Positions 53,501 to 61,159 of a stretch of DNA of 64,000 bases are shown one piece after another. Within the stretch, counting starts at the first letter, position 1; every line of letters starts with the position of its first letter. The notes beneath the pieces were generated by a model that was not told the DNA's origin, made no database searches, and worked only from the letters and a program-made list of their open reading frames with translations. Made by a program: the position numbers and the translations under genes. The stretch comes from an uncultured Aquimarina sp. (lineage in GTDB: Bacteria; Bacteroidota; Bacteroidia; Flavobacteriales; Flavobacteriaceae): NCBI RefSeq assembly GCF_947500065.1, contig NZ_CANMQT010000001.1, positions 682,001-746,000 on the forward strand, given 5' to 3'.

Positions 53501-56154
53501 TCAGCACCATCAAAATCTAAACCAGTACCTGGAGGAATTCCTGTTCCTTGTATAGTGAAAGTATATTCGGGTTCATCACAATCGTCACTACTAATAATTA
53601 CTGTAGCCGTTTTTGTCCCGCCAGATGTTGGTGTAAAATTGATCTTTAACGAAGCTGATTGAGTTGCTAGTATTGGATTGTTATGTGGGTTTTGCGTAAT
53701 GGTAAAATCAGCCGTATCACCTGTAAGTATAACCCCATCTATATTTAAAGTACCGGAACCATCTGTATTACGTACAAAGAAGTTCATCTCAGCAGAATTA
53801 CCAACCAAAACGTTTCCTGCATCTGTATTATCCGTAGTTTCAGGAGTTGTATCACCATTTAGAATATCGTTACCGTTTCCTTGTACATTAATTTCTGGAA
53901 TTGCAACAGAACACGTTCCCGAAATACTATTTGCTGTTGTATCTACCCAATTAGAAGTACTACCTGTTAAATCAAAATTGGTTAATGTACCATCTAAATT
54001 GTTTGATGTTTCATCATTAGCAGTTGTTTCACTAGTATTGTCTGCAGCAACATTTCCTTCATTTAAGTCATAATAAGCAACCAATCCAGATTCATTTCCT
54101 GCTAATTCACAACCACGTTGTGCATTAATTTCATCTAAACATAGTGTTCTAGACCAATAACGCACTTCATCTATTTCTCCATTAAAATAAACGTTATTAA
54201 ACTCAGAATACCCTATAAAAAGTGATTCTGTATTTGTTGGAGTTTCTGGAATATTACTAAACGTAATTTCATTATCTAACACACCATCGATATAGAATGT
54301 TACCTTTCCATTTCCAAATGCTAAAGCAACATGGTGCCAGTTACCATCATTCAATCCAGAAGCATTAGATAAACTAGTTGTTTCACTATTTGGTACTGCA
54401 TACTCAAATAATAACCTTCCTGAATTATTTAAATTCATTGAAAACCCATTAATCCCTGTTGCATCATATTTTGCAATAATCGACTGTCCAGCTGAAGAAG
54501 ACGATGTTTTAAAGTATGTCTCTATTGTAAATGTGTTTGTGTTGAATGAACTATTATGATTAACACTAATATGATCATCCACTCCATCGAAATTTAGTCC
54601 TGTAGCTGGTGTAAATCCAGTTCCTTCTATTGCAAACTCAAAAGTAGCATCATCACAATCATCATTTAGAATACGAACTGTAGCATTTTTGGTTCCGATA
54701 GAAGAAGGTGTAAATAGAATACGTAAATTTTCAGATGCACCTGCCGCAACTGTGTTTGGTGATTCTATAATGGTAAAATCAGATGCTCCGTCGATTATAA
54801 TATTAGAAATATTTAATGTTGCACTACCTGTATTACTAATCGTATAATCCGCAGGTTCTGCTTGACCAAATTCTACATTTCCAAAGGAGGTGTTATTATC
54901 TGAACTTGCTGTAGTATCTCCATTATTGATTGCGTTACTATTTGAAGCAATCCCAATTATAGATTCTGAATATACATTACATGTTCCTGAAATTCCATTC
55001 GCAGTAGTGTCTATCCAGTTAGAAGTTGTACCTGTTAACCCAAAATTGTTCAACGTTCCTTGTGGAGGAATACCGGAGGTAATCGTATGATTAGGATCTA
55101 ATATACTATACTCTGGAAAGTTATTTCCGTTTACTTCTCCATTATTAAAATTGTAATAAGCCAAAAGATCACTTTCACTTCCCGTTAATTGACAGCTAGA
55201 TTGATCAGAAATTCTACAACTAGACAATGCTACATCCCATACTCGTAATTCATCTATAGCGCCTGCGTAATATTCTCCACCACCAAAAGCACTTCCTATA
55301 GTTAGATTATTACTACTATCCACAATAGCTTCAGAAAGTGTTAATCTATTTTCTTCTATTCCATCAATAAATATTCTATAATTAATACCTTTATGGGTAA
55401 TTACAACATGCTGCCATTGATCATTTACGATAGGTGGAGTACTTAAATTTTTAACACCACTAGCAGTAAAAAAAGTAAAATTTAACTGCTGCGTTATATC
55501 GATACGTACACTATATCCCGCAGTACCACTCAAATTATCCAGTATAAAATGTTCGTCTGTTCCTGAGATATCAGGTTTCATCCAAAACTCAATGCTGAAA
55601 TCATCATTTAAGCTATAGTTTCCGTTATTGAAAGTGATATTATCATCCACACCATCAAAATGAAGACCAGTAGCGCCTTCAAAGGCGGTTCCTTGTATTG
55701 CAAATGTATAGGTTCCATTTAATGGATCGTCACTGGTAACGGTTACTATTGCGTTCTTTACTCCAGCAGATTGTGGTGCAAAACTTATTTCAAAAGATTC
55801 TGATGTTCCGTTTAACACTGTAACCGGCCACATGTCATTGAGTACAAAATCTGAAGCATCGGTTCCGGTAATTGTGATATCCGAAATATTTAAATCACTT
55901 GTACCATTGTTTTGGATGGTAAAAGGTGTCATTAGAGAGTTACCTGTCCCTATTTCAAAATACAATGTCCCATCTAGCATGTCAGGAGTCGTATCGCCAT
56001 TGGCAATCACTGTCATCATATCAGGACCAGTAATACTAATCTGTGGTGTAAATAATGCTGAGGAAGGTTTAAGTGGTGTTTTGACAGATAATCCATAAGA
56101 GGTGAATCCTATAGCATAAAACACCACGAAAAATAAGAGTAGTGGTTTTTTCAT
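50593..56154 (-). CDS. giant secreted protein: choice-of-anchor D/LamG repeats, L-domain, dockerin-like tail
   Basis: 1853 residues. Signal peptide (about 1-24). Three tandem units of an ASPM-SPD2-Hydin-like 'choice-of-anchor D' domain followed by a LamG/concanavalin-like domain (about 35-320, 395-670, 755-1035; recurring GLHFDGVDD/GLNFDGVDD/GLDFDGADD and NWHHVALAF motifs). Then receptor-L-like/leucine-rich repeats (about 1110-1590, ISGDLHLEGNIVDDLSGFAS). The tail has two dockerin-like repeats (GDSNGDGNISL, NNADVNLSGGT). The C-terminus (...MKILSAKKTK) does not look like a standard T9SS sorting domain. Probably surface adhesion or glycan/protein binding. Confidence 0.85.
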   Translation of the reverse strand: MKKPLLLFFVVFYAIGFTSYGLSVKTPLKPSSALFTPQISITGPDMMTVIANGDTTPDMLDGTLYFEIGTGNSLMTPFTIQNNGTSDLNISDITITGTDASDFVLNDMWPVTVLNGTSESFEISFAPQSAGVKNAIVTVTSDDPLNGTYTFAIQGTAFEGATGLHFDGVDDNITFNNGNYSLNDDFSIEFWMKPDISGTDEHFILDNLSGTAGYSVRIDITQQLNFTFFTASGVKNLSTPPIVNDQWQHVVITHKGINYRIFIDGIEENRLTLSEAIVDSSNNLTIGSAFGGGEYYAGAIDELRVWDVALSSCRISDQSSCQLTGSESDLLAYYNFNNGEVNGNNFPEYSILDPNHTITSGIPPQGTLNNFGLTGTTSNWIDTTANGISGTCNVYSESIIGIASNSNAINNGDTTASSDNNTSFGNVEFGQAEPADYTISNTGSATLNISNIIIDGASDFTIIESPNTVAAGASENLRILFTPSSIGTKNATVRILNDDCDDATFEFAIEGTGFTPATGLNFDGVDDHISVNHNSSFNTNTFTIETYFKTSSSSAGQSIIAKYDATGINGFSMNLNNSGRLLFEYAVPNSETTSLSNASGLNDGNWHHVALAFGNGKVTFYIDGVLDNEITFSNIPETPTNTESLFIGYSEFNNVYFNGEIDEVRYWSRTLCLDEINAQRGCELAGNESGLVAYYDLNEGNVAADNTSETTANDETSNNLDGTLTNFDLTGSTSNWVDTTANSISGTCSVAIPEINVQGNGNDILNGDTTPETTDNTDAGNVLVGNSAEMNFFVRNTDGSGTLNIDGVILTGDTADFTITQNPHNNPILATQSASLKINFTPTSGGTKTATVIISSDDCDEPEYTFTIQGTGIPPGTGLDFDGADDLVTIPHNTSQNSLNFSVDFWIKTTDGLGGVINKFTPDGNSGWRINLDGGRIEFYYYASASNYVTRLLSPATSVNDGNWHHVAVALDSGNARCYIDGTLARSTGWNGTATATTTTADIQLGFAAADSPSGDTGGYFDGQLDELRIWTKTLSEFEVGQLNGCTTDMSQTSLVASYNFNTGIAAADNSGLTTLADGSGNNYNGTLTNFALTGATSNWIDAADNNISGSCDCVVTGGVTLTTQAEVDTFVTTTLGSCGIIEGDVTINGTITDVSGFSNLHTISGDLHLEGNIVDDLSGFASLTTIGGNFTLKDMTNTTSVTAFSNVTSLGGNFEVNNLDQLTEISIFDQIAEISSITITNNSMLSTITFDELQTMSSSFVVTFNGSLSAISVPKLTQVSGEFRMNNNGSAMTSLTLSLLESTGTFRIADMYGLQSINAPELLTVTNGLFVGSCVALTTLTLPKLTSIENNFSIDNSPSLNSITATVLSTISGGALFHDMAVTDLSFLSSVTSIGGNLSLTDMTVLNNVQGMDNLTSLGGFNISDCDLVPNLEGFPNLAITSINSLNIAENELITTFDNSFLESLTAIGALGISFNKNLVEIDALQNLVSLTGGSDSTIRNNNSLQSINLYALRNVNSNLIIQNQELGITNLCGLYDYVTIGDGATTLSFVGANATAWDSVQDILDNCNAAINIKVFLQGAALNPNTGEESLMRDDLRIAGYIPTTSPYTDGLICNSAVFNITGDNAIVDWVWLELRDSADNTSVIASRSALLQRDGDVVHTDGVSPIYFSASAANYYVVVKHRNHLGVMTDSAVMLSQSATTVDYTDGSVTTYGNNAQSSYGMPVGVSAMWAGDSNGDGNISLIGNPNDTNTIRDVILNDPINQAIQFYGFNVTGYNNADVNLSGGTQIIGSNNDANLVRDNILNHPINTFIQFYGFTITEQLPEEVTTKRIEQDILLLEKMKILSAKKTK

Positions 56155-56325
56155 AAGGGGAGTTTTATTAGTTAAAGATTTATTTGCAATTCTGAAGGCA
56201 ATGGTACAAATCTATTCTTGGATTTGAATGTTTTTAATGGTTACAAAAAGTTTCAGCCCTTTATTCACAAGGGTTTTCAAAAGAATTAGTTTTATAAAAA
56301 ATATGTCAATTCTTGTCAATATTGT

Positions 56326-56333
56326 TATATTTG
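56326..56333 (+). promoter_or_regulatory. -7 promoter box for TPR-LuxR gene
   Basis: TATATTTG matches TAnnTTTG, 30 nt before the ATG at 56363. Confidence 0.45.
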
Positions 56334-56362
56334 TAGTACATCTGTAAACCCCCTAATGTATC

Positions 56363-58024
56363 ATGAGAGTCTTTTTAATAGCCTTTTTTTTACTCTTTTC
56401 ATATATCGTACTAGCTCAGCAGCAACAGGATAGTTTAGAAGTTGAATTGAGACAAAAGGTCAATGATGCAGCTAATGATTCTCTAAAAGTGCATTACCTC
56501 TTCGAACTTACTCAGGTGGTAGAGCAATACAGCATAGATCAAGGAAGGGATTTGATGAACCAAACCCTGCAGTTTATTGACAATATTCCTTCTCCTTCTG
56601 ATCATTTTTTAAAACAAAAAGCACGTATTTTGGATGTATTGGGAAAATATGAATCCAGACAAACCAATTATAAAAACTCTCTGGATTTCAGGCTACAGGC
56701 TTTAAAAATCAGGGAAAAATTGCAAGATTCTTTTGAAATTGCCAAGAGTTATCATAGCATCGCTATGATCTTTAGATATCAAAAAGAATATGACAAGTCA
56801 AAAAAATATTTTTTAAAATCTATAGATATACAGGAACGACATGTAGATAGTTCTCAATTGGCTCGCACCTATAACATGCTGGGAGTCATATATTATTATA
56901 CCAAGCAGAATGATTCTGCTATGCATTACTATCAATTATCTAAAAATTATTCTCCAACACTTAAAGACAAAGCAAAGTCCAATGATAATATAGCTACTAT
57001 CTATTATACTACTGGTAAATATGAAAAAGCTATTGCTTTATATGAAGAAACTACTGATATTTTTAAATCAACAAAAAATTATAACTTCCTTTCTAATACA
57101 TTAATGCACCTTGCCAAAATTCATTCGGATTTAGGGAAATATCAGGAAGCTCTATCCTATATGGATGAAGCTCTTGATTATGCTAAAAAACAAGGTAATA
57201 CCTCTAAATTTCCTATTATTTATCAATTACGAAGTCATATTTATGAGCAGATGGGTAATTATAAAAATGCACTTGGCTTTTATAAAACACACAAATATTA
57301 TTATGATTCGATTTTTAATGTCAAAAATGCTAAAAAGATCACTACACTGGAATTGAATTATCAATTTCAGAAGGAAAAACTGGCAGATAGTCTTCAATTT
57401 GCAAACGAAAAAAGCGAACTCAAGCTAAAAAATGAAGCACAACAGGCTACGAATCGGCTTTACATTACTTTATTGCTTTTAGTTTCCGCAGGAATTATCA
57501 TATTATTAGTTATCGTAAATAATCGAAGAAAATTAAGTCAAGAACGTTTTAAAAAAGAACAGCTTGAGAAAGAGTTATTAGATGAGCAACTAAAACATAC
57601 TACATATCAAGCCAAGCAGTTGGTAGCTGATAATAAAATGCGTTTGCAGTTTAAGCAGGAATTCCTTTCTAAACTTAAAAAAGTAAAACAACATGCAGAT
57701 GCTGTGGATGTTTCTGATTTTCAGTCTTTAATCAGTGATCTTAATGCACAGATCAGTACAGAAAGTAAATTTGATTCTATAGGAGATAATATTGAACAGC
57801 TCGATGAGGCATTTAATCAAAAAATCAGAGACTTATATCCCGAACTTAGCAAATCTGAAAGAGAAATATGTGCCCTGATGCGCATGAATCTAAGTCTTAA
57901 AGAAATTATGGTGATTCGTAATGTATCTATGGGATCCATTAAAGCCTCCAGACATCGAATTCGAAAAAAAATGGGGTTACATAGAGCACAAGAATTGGAA
58001 CAGGTTATTATGGAATTAGTATAA
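56363..58024 (+). CDS. membrane-bound TPR transcriptional regulator with LuxR-type HTH
   Basis: A 553-residue protein: signal peptide (...YIVLAQQQQ), TPR repeats (about 60-330), a membrane helix (about 371-391, ITLLLLVSAGIIILLVIV), a coiled coil, and a C-terminal LuxR/GerE-like HTH (SKSEREICALMRMNLSLKEI, VSMGSIKASRHRIRKKMGL). In Bacteroidota this architecture couples a periplasmic TPR sensor to a cytoplasmic DNA-binding domain. It is divergent from the giant surface-protein gene, a plausible target. Confidence 0.88.
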   Translation: MRVFLIAFFLLFSYIVLAQQQQDSLEVELRQKVNDAANDSLKVHYLFELTQVVEQYSIDQGRDLMNQTLQFIDNIPSPSDHFLKQKARILDVLGKYESRQTNYKNSLDFRLQALKIREKLQDSFEIAKSYHSIAMIFRYQKEYDKSKKYFLKSIDIQERHVDSSQLARTYNMLGVIYYYTKQNDSAMHYYQLSKNYSPTLKDKAKSNDNIATIYYTTGKYEKAIALYEETTDIFKSTKNYNFLSNTLMHLAKIHSDLGKYQEALSYMDEALDYAKKQGNTSKFPIIYQLRSHIYEQMGNYKNALGFYKTHKYYYDSIFNVKNAKKITTLELNYQFQKEKLADSLQFANEKSELKLKNEAQQATNRLYITLLLLVSAGIIILLVIVNNRRKLSQERFKKEQLEKELLDEQLKHTTYQAKQLVADNKMRLQFKQEFLSKLKKVKQHADAVDVSDFQSLISDLNAQISTESKFDSIGDNIEQLDEAFNQKIRDLYPELSKSEREICALMRMNLSLKEIMVIRNVSMGSIKASRHRIRKKMGLHRAQELEQVIMELV

Positions 58025-58042
58025 CTTCTTTTCAAAAGAAAA

Positions 58043-58134
58043 TAAAAAACCACTCAATTACTTGAGTGGCTTATATAGTTGTAAACTTATAGCTTGTCAC
58101 AGCCCCTTAACTCTGTAATTAGCATTTACAACTT
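58043..58134 (-). ncRNA. structured 3' element, copy B (with terminator)
   Basis: About 92 nt. On the minus strand: GTTGTAAA...TTTACAAC outer stem (8 bp), inner TTACAG/CTGTGA stem with loop AGTTAAGGGG, the same linker as copy A, then a perfect terminator stem CCACTCAA/TTGAGTGG followed by T6. Differences from copy A keep the stems paired (T-G for T-A, longer outer stem). It lies 14 nt downstream of the small ORF at 58149-58250. Confidence 0.55.
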
Positions 58135-58148
58135 CTAAAAATTATAAA

Positions 58149-58250
58149 TTAAACAAGAGACAATTTGATCATAATACATAGAATCCAAACATAGAGAACT
58201 ATTAAGGTAAGTGTTAGCCGATGTTTTTCCATGAATCCTTTCATTTCCAT
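58149..58250 (-). CDS. 33-residue hydrophobic mini-protein
   Basis: A short ORF (MEMKGFMEKHRLTLTLIVLY...) with a basic start and one membrane helix. Its ATG overlaps by one base the TAA (58250-58252) that would end the broken T9SS gene in its original frame (TAATG). No family recognised; it may be translated by coupling or be chance. Confidence 0.35.
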   Translation of the reverse strand: MEMKGFMEKHRLTLTLIVLYVWILCIMIKLSLV

Positions 58251-59422
58251 TACTTCTTCATCAATTTCAACGTCTTTATCCTATTACCAGAAGTAAATTG
58301 TACAAAGTATATCCCGGCAGATAATTCATTAACAACTATAGATTCACTGATAGCATCTGTGGTTATTTACTTTACAAATCCACCATTGATATCAAAAATC
58401 TTTACTTGGTCTATCTGATCTGTTACTCCTTGAATCCTAAAACTTGTTACTGCCGGATTAGGGTATACAACCAGATCACTGATGTTAATATCCGTTATCC
58501 CTAAAAGTGCGCAATTATTAAGAACATCCTGAGGGCTTTGCCAAGTAACTCCGGAGTTTATCGTCAAGGTACTTGTTCCATTACCTGAATTCACATAGTT
58601 ATAAAGTCCACATGCACTTATAAGGTTGGGACAGGTTACAATAAGCTCATCACTTACATTTAATAAGACATCAAGATTTATAGTTTCTATCTGATCTCCT
58701 TCAATCAAAGAAAAAAGACTATTATCTGTAATGGATTCAATATTTCCAAAAGTATCCACATTGGTAATTGCGATATCAGAAATAAAAACCCCTCCTAAAG
58801 TTGTAATATTTTCGAAGATATCTATATCTGTAAGCAAAGGATTGTCATCTAACTGAACAAATTCTAGGTTATTTTGTTTAGGCAACCCTTCTATAGAGGT
58901 TAATTTTGGATTGTCAGTGATATACAAGTTAACAAAAGTCAGGTTTGGATTAAATCCGGTTATTGTTTCTAATTCTAAACAATCATCTATGGTAAGGTCT
59001 TTTCCTATAGTTACTATTCCCGAAAGTCCAGAGAAATCGGTAAATACAGCATCAAATATCTCTAGATCACTCCCTACAGAACTAATATTAGATAATGCGC
59101 TTATATCAATTAGAGAAGCGTTATCATCTAATTCTAAATCTTCATTTACACTAGTAATATTCTGAAGTCCATTAAGATCCGTAAGGTTACTATTAATAAC
59201 TTTTAGATCGCCAACACTTCCTGATACTCCTGACAAAGATGTAATCGAAGCCAATAATGGGTTGTTTTCTAACTCCAAATCTTCTAGTACCGTTGTAAGA
59301 TTTTCTAAACCATTTAGAGAGATAAGGAATATGAAATAGCGGCTCATGGTACACAAACTTACTAATAAAGTTTGTATATATTTTAGTACAAAAATCATTT
59401 TTATTAAAATCAAAAAAGCCAA
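58250..59422 (-). pseudogene. degraded T9SS L-domain surface protein, in-frame stop in sorting domain
   Basis: A 351-codon frame (58367-59422) of receptor-L-like repeats (NITSVNEDLELDDNASLIDI) leads into a T9SS sorting domain (VYPNPAVTSFRIQGVTDQID, KIFDINGGFVK) that stops at a TAA at 58367-58369. In the same frame the rest of the domain continues for 38 codons (ITTDAISESIVVNELSAGIY ... KTLKLMKK) to a TAA at 58250. A GAA-to-TAA change would explain it. The 5' end also lacks a convincing signal peptide (MSRYFIFLIS then straight into repeats), so the gene is probably truncated as well. Confidence 0.75.
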
Positions 59423-59448
59423 AACACTTTAAAATATGTTTTGGCTTT
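59415..59448 (-). terminator. terminator, bidirectional hairpin
   Basis: A perfect 12-bp stem (AAAGCCAAAACA/TGTTTTGGCTTT) with a 10-nt loop, followed on the minus strand by TTT and an AT-rich run. It ends the gene at 59475-60851 and overlaps the nominal first codons of the pseudogene frame. Confidence 0.85.
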
Positions 59449-59474
59449 CTTGATTTTTTGATTTCCGTTAATAA

Positions 59475-60851
59475 CTATTTCTTTCCTGACATAAATTGCT
59501 GAATCATAGCTTTTAACTCCTTCACCTCTGTTTCTAAGGATTGAATTCGTTTGGTTTTATCATCAGAAGACTTTAATAACGACTTAGCACTGGTTCCTGA
59601 AAGATAATCTGCAGACCTTGCATGAATTGCATAGGGCACACTAATCAATTGAGAAGTACCAATCAATTGATAATTAGTTCCTCCAGCGGTATCTGCTTCT
59701 AATTGAACAAAATAAGTACTAGATCCCCAATCAATTGAAGTAAAATCACCACTCACTACTGATCCATTACCAATCATAAAGGCTGCTACTCCATTATTCG
59801 AAGTGGTTATTGAGTGTGTTTCTGTATATGCTGATGAACCTGAACTACTTCCTTGTAAGATACTAATCTGAAAACCAATGTTTTGATTAATCAGTATACT
59901 ACCTGTATTATCTCTAATTACAGATTGATAATTAAACATCTGTGGTGTTTGATCTGTACCTGAACCTGAGGTTACTGTTTCCAGCGCTGCAACTCTGGTT
60001 TCTAAATCTGATAATACGCTGGCACTTATAGCTGATTGCCATGCAGTTCCATCCCAAACATAAAGCTCATTTTCTTCACTATCAAAAACCATCATTCCAT
60101 TTAGAGAAGTGCTTAGATTACCCTCAAAAGTTGTACGTTGCGCTGTAGTCATTCTGTTGATAAGCAGTCCTTTAGTCGTTGACGACATATGTATAGATGC
60201 GTTAGCATTTGGTCCATTGGTTCCTACTCCTATTGCCCCATTACTTCTCAGTGAAAGCGTATTTTCGGGAGTGTTTGGTTGAATCCTAAAAGGAAGTTTA
60301 CTTCCGTTAGTAACATCTCTAACAAAGAAATTAGTTTCATTACCTGCCACATCCCAGGATTGCGCAGTAAATCCATCTGAACCATCTTGCTCCAAACGCA
60401 ATGTCGGAGTATTACCATCTGTAACCTGAAATTTAACAGCCGGATTAGCAGTTCCAATACCTACATTACCTCCTGATTCAATACGCATAGCATTGTTACC
60501 TGCCCCTGCATCAATTCTAAAAGGAACCGTATTAGCTGTAGCATCGTCTATAGAAAAATAGTTATCTCCCCCATTTGTACTTGCGTTAAATGTAAAACGC
60601 CAATCATTACTAGGAAAAGATCCAGAACTGGAATTATCATCAAAAAACATTCTCAGGTTATCTTCTTTCATAATGAAAGTATCAGAACCAAAAGCTTGAT
60701 TATTAGCAATATTAAGGCCTATTCCGAGAGAACCCTGAACAAATAAATCTTCCGCTATTAGTTGTTTACTTGGAACATCCGCATCTTCCTGAGCAGAAAG
60801 CGTAGAAAATGTAGTTACAAAAATAGCTACATAGAGTAGTTGTCTTTTCAT
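59475..60851 (-). CDS. secreted tail-fibre-like protein
   Basis: 458 residues from the ATG at 60851 (MKRQLLYVAIFVTTFSTLSA, a signal peptide; the upstream in-frame ATG at 60884 adds 11 unlikely residues). Repeated beta-structured segments (GGNVGIGTANPAVKFQV, NGAIGVGTNGPNANASI) of the type found in phage tail spikes and Bacteroidota surface proteins. Then MMVFDSEENELYVWDGTAW, and a domain of about 150 residues (NYQSVIRDNTGSILINQNIG, LISVPYAIHARSAD). A C-terminal coiled coil (KRIQSLETEVKELKAMIQQF) suggests trimerisation. Likely an extracellular fibre or adhesin. Confidence 0.75.
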   Translation of the reverse strand: MKRQLLYVAIFVTTFSTLSAQEDADVPSKQLIAEDLFVQGSLGIGLNIANNQAFGSDTFIMKEDNLRMFFDDNSSSGSFPSNDWRFTFNASTNGGDNYFSIDDATANTVPFRIDAGAGNNAMRIESGGNVGIGTANPAVKFQVTDGNTPTLRLEQDGSDGFTAQSWDVAGNETNFFVRDVTNGSKLPFRIQPNTPENTLSLRSNGAIGVGTNGPNANASIHMSSTTKGLLINRMTTAQRTTFEGNLSTSLNGMMVFDSEENELYVWDGTAWQSAISASVLSDLETRVAALETVTSGSGTDQTPQMFNYQSVIRDNTGSILINQNIGFQISILQGSSSGSSAYTETHSITTSNNGVAAFMIGNGSVVSGDFTSIDWGSSTYFVQLEADTAGGTNYQLIGTSQLISVPYAIHARSADYLSGTSAKSLLKSSDDKTKRIQSLETEVKELKAMIQQFMSGKK

Positions 60852-61125
60852 AGTAAAGGGATATATGATTAGGTTATCGCACAAAAATATAAATATTACT
60901 GGAATACCTCATTATTATTTTTAATTATTATTTCATTCAAAAACAATCAAAATGTATCTTATTTTACTGCATTACAGCAAAATACTTGAAACCTTACAGC
61001 TGTTTTATTGTAATTAAAAACTGTTTTTTTTCATAGAAAACACCAATCGGATATAAAACATGGAAATAGTACTTAAGGCGATAACTTTATATAATTACAA
61101 ACATGTGCATTGGTATTATTTGTAT

Positions 61126-61133
61126 TATGTTTG
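61126..61133 (+). promoter_or_regulatory. -7 promoter box for FG-GAP gene
   Basis: TATGTTTG matches TAnnTTTG, 26 nt before the ATG at 61160. It supports that ATG rather than the in-frame ATGs at 61103 and 61127. Confidence 0.4.
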
Positions 61134-61159
61134 CATATTTGTATAAAAGACTCCATTCA

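Noticed and set aside
50683-56098. Plus-strand ORFs opposite the giant surface protein
   Set aside because: Shadows produced by repetitive Thr/Ser/Asp-rich coding sequence; no start or family support.
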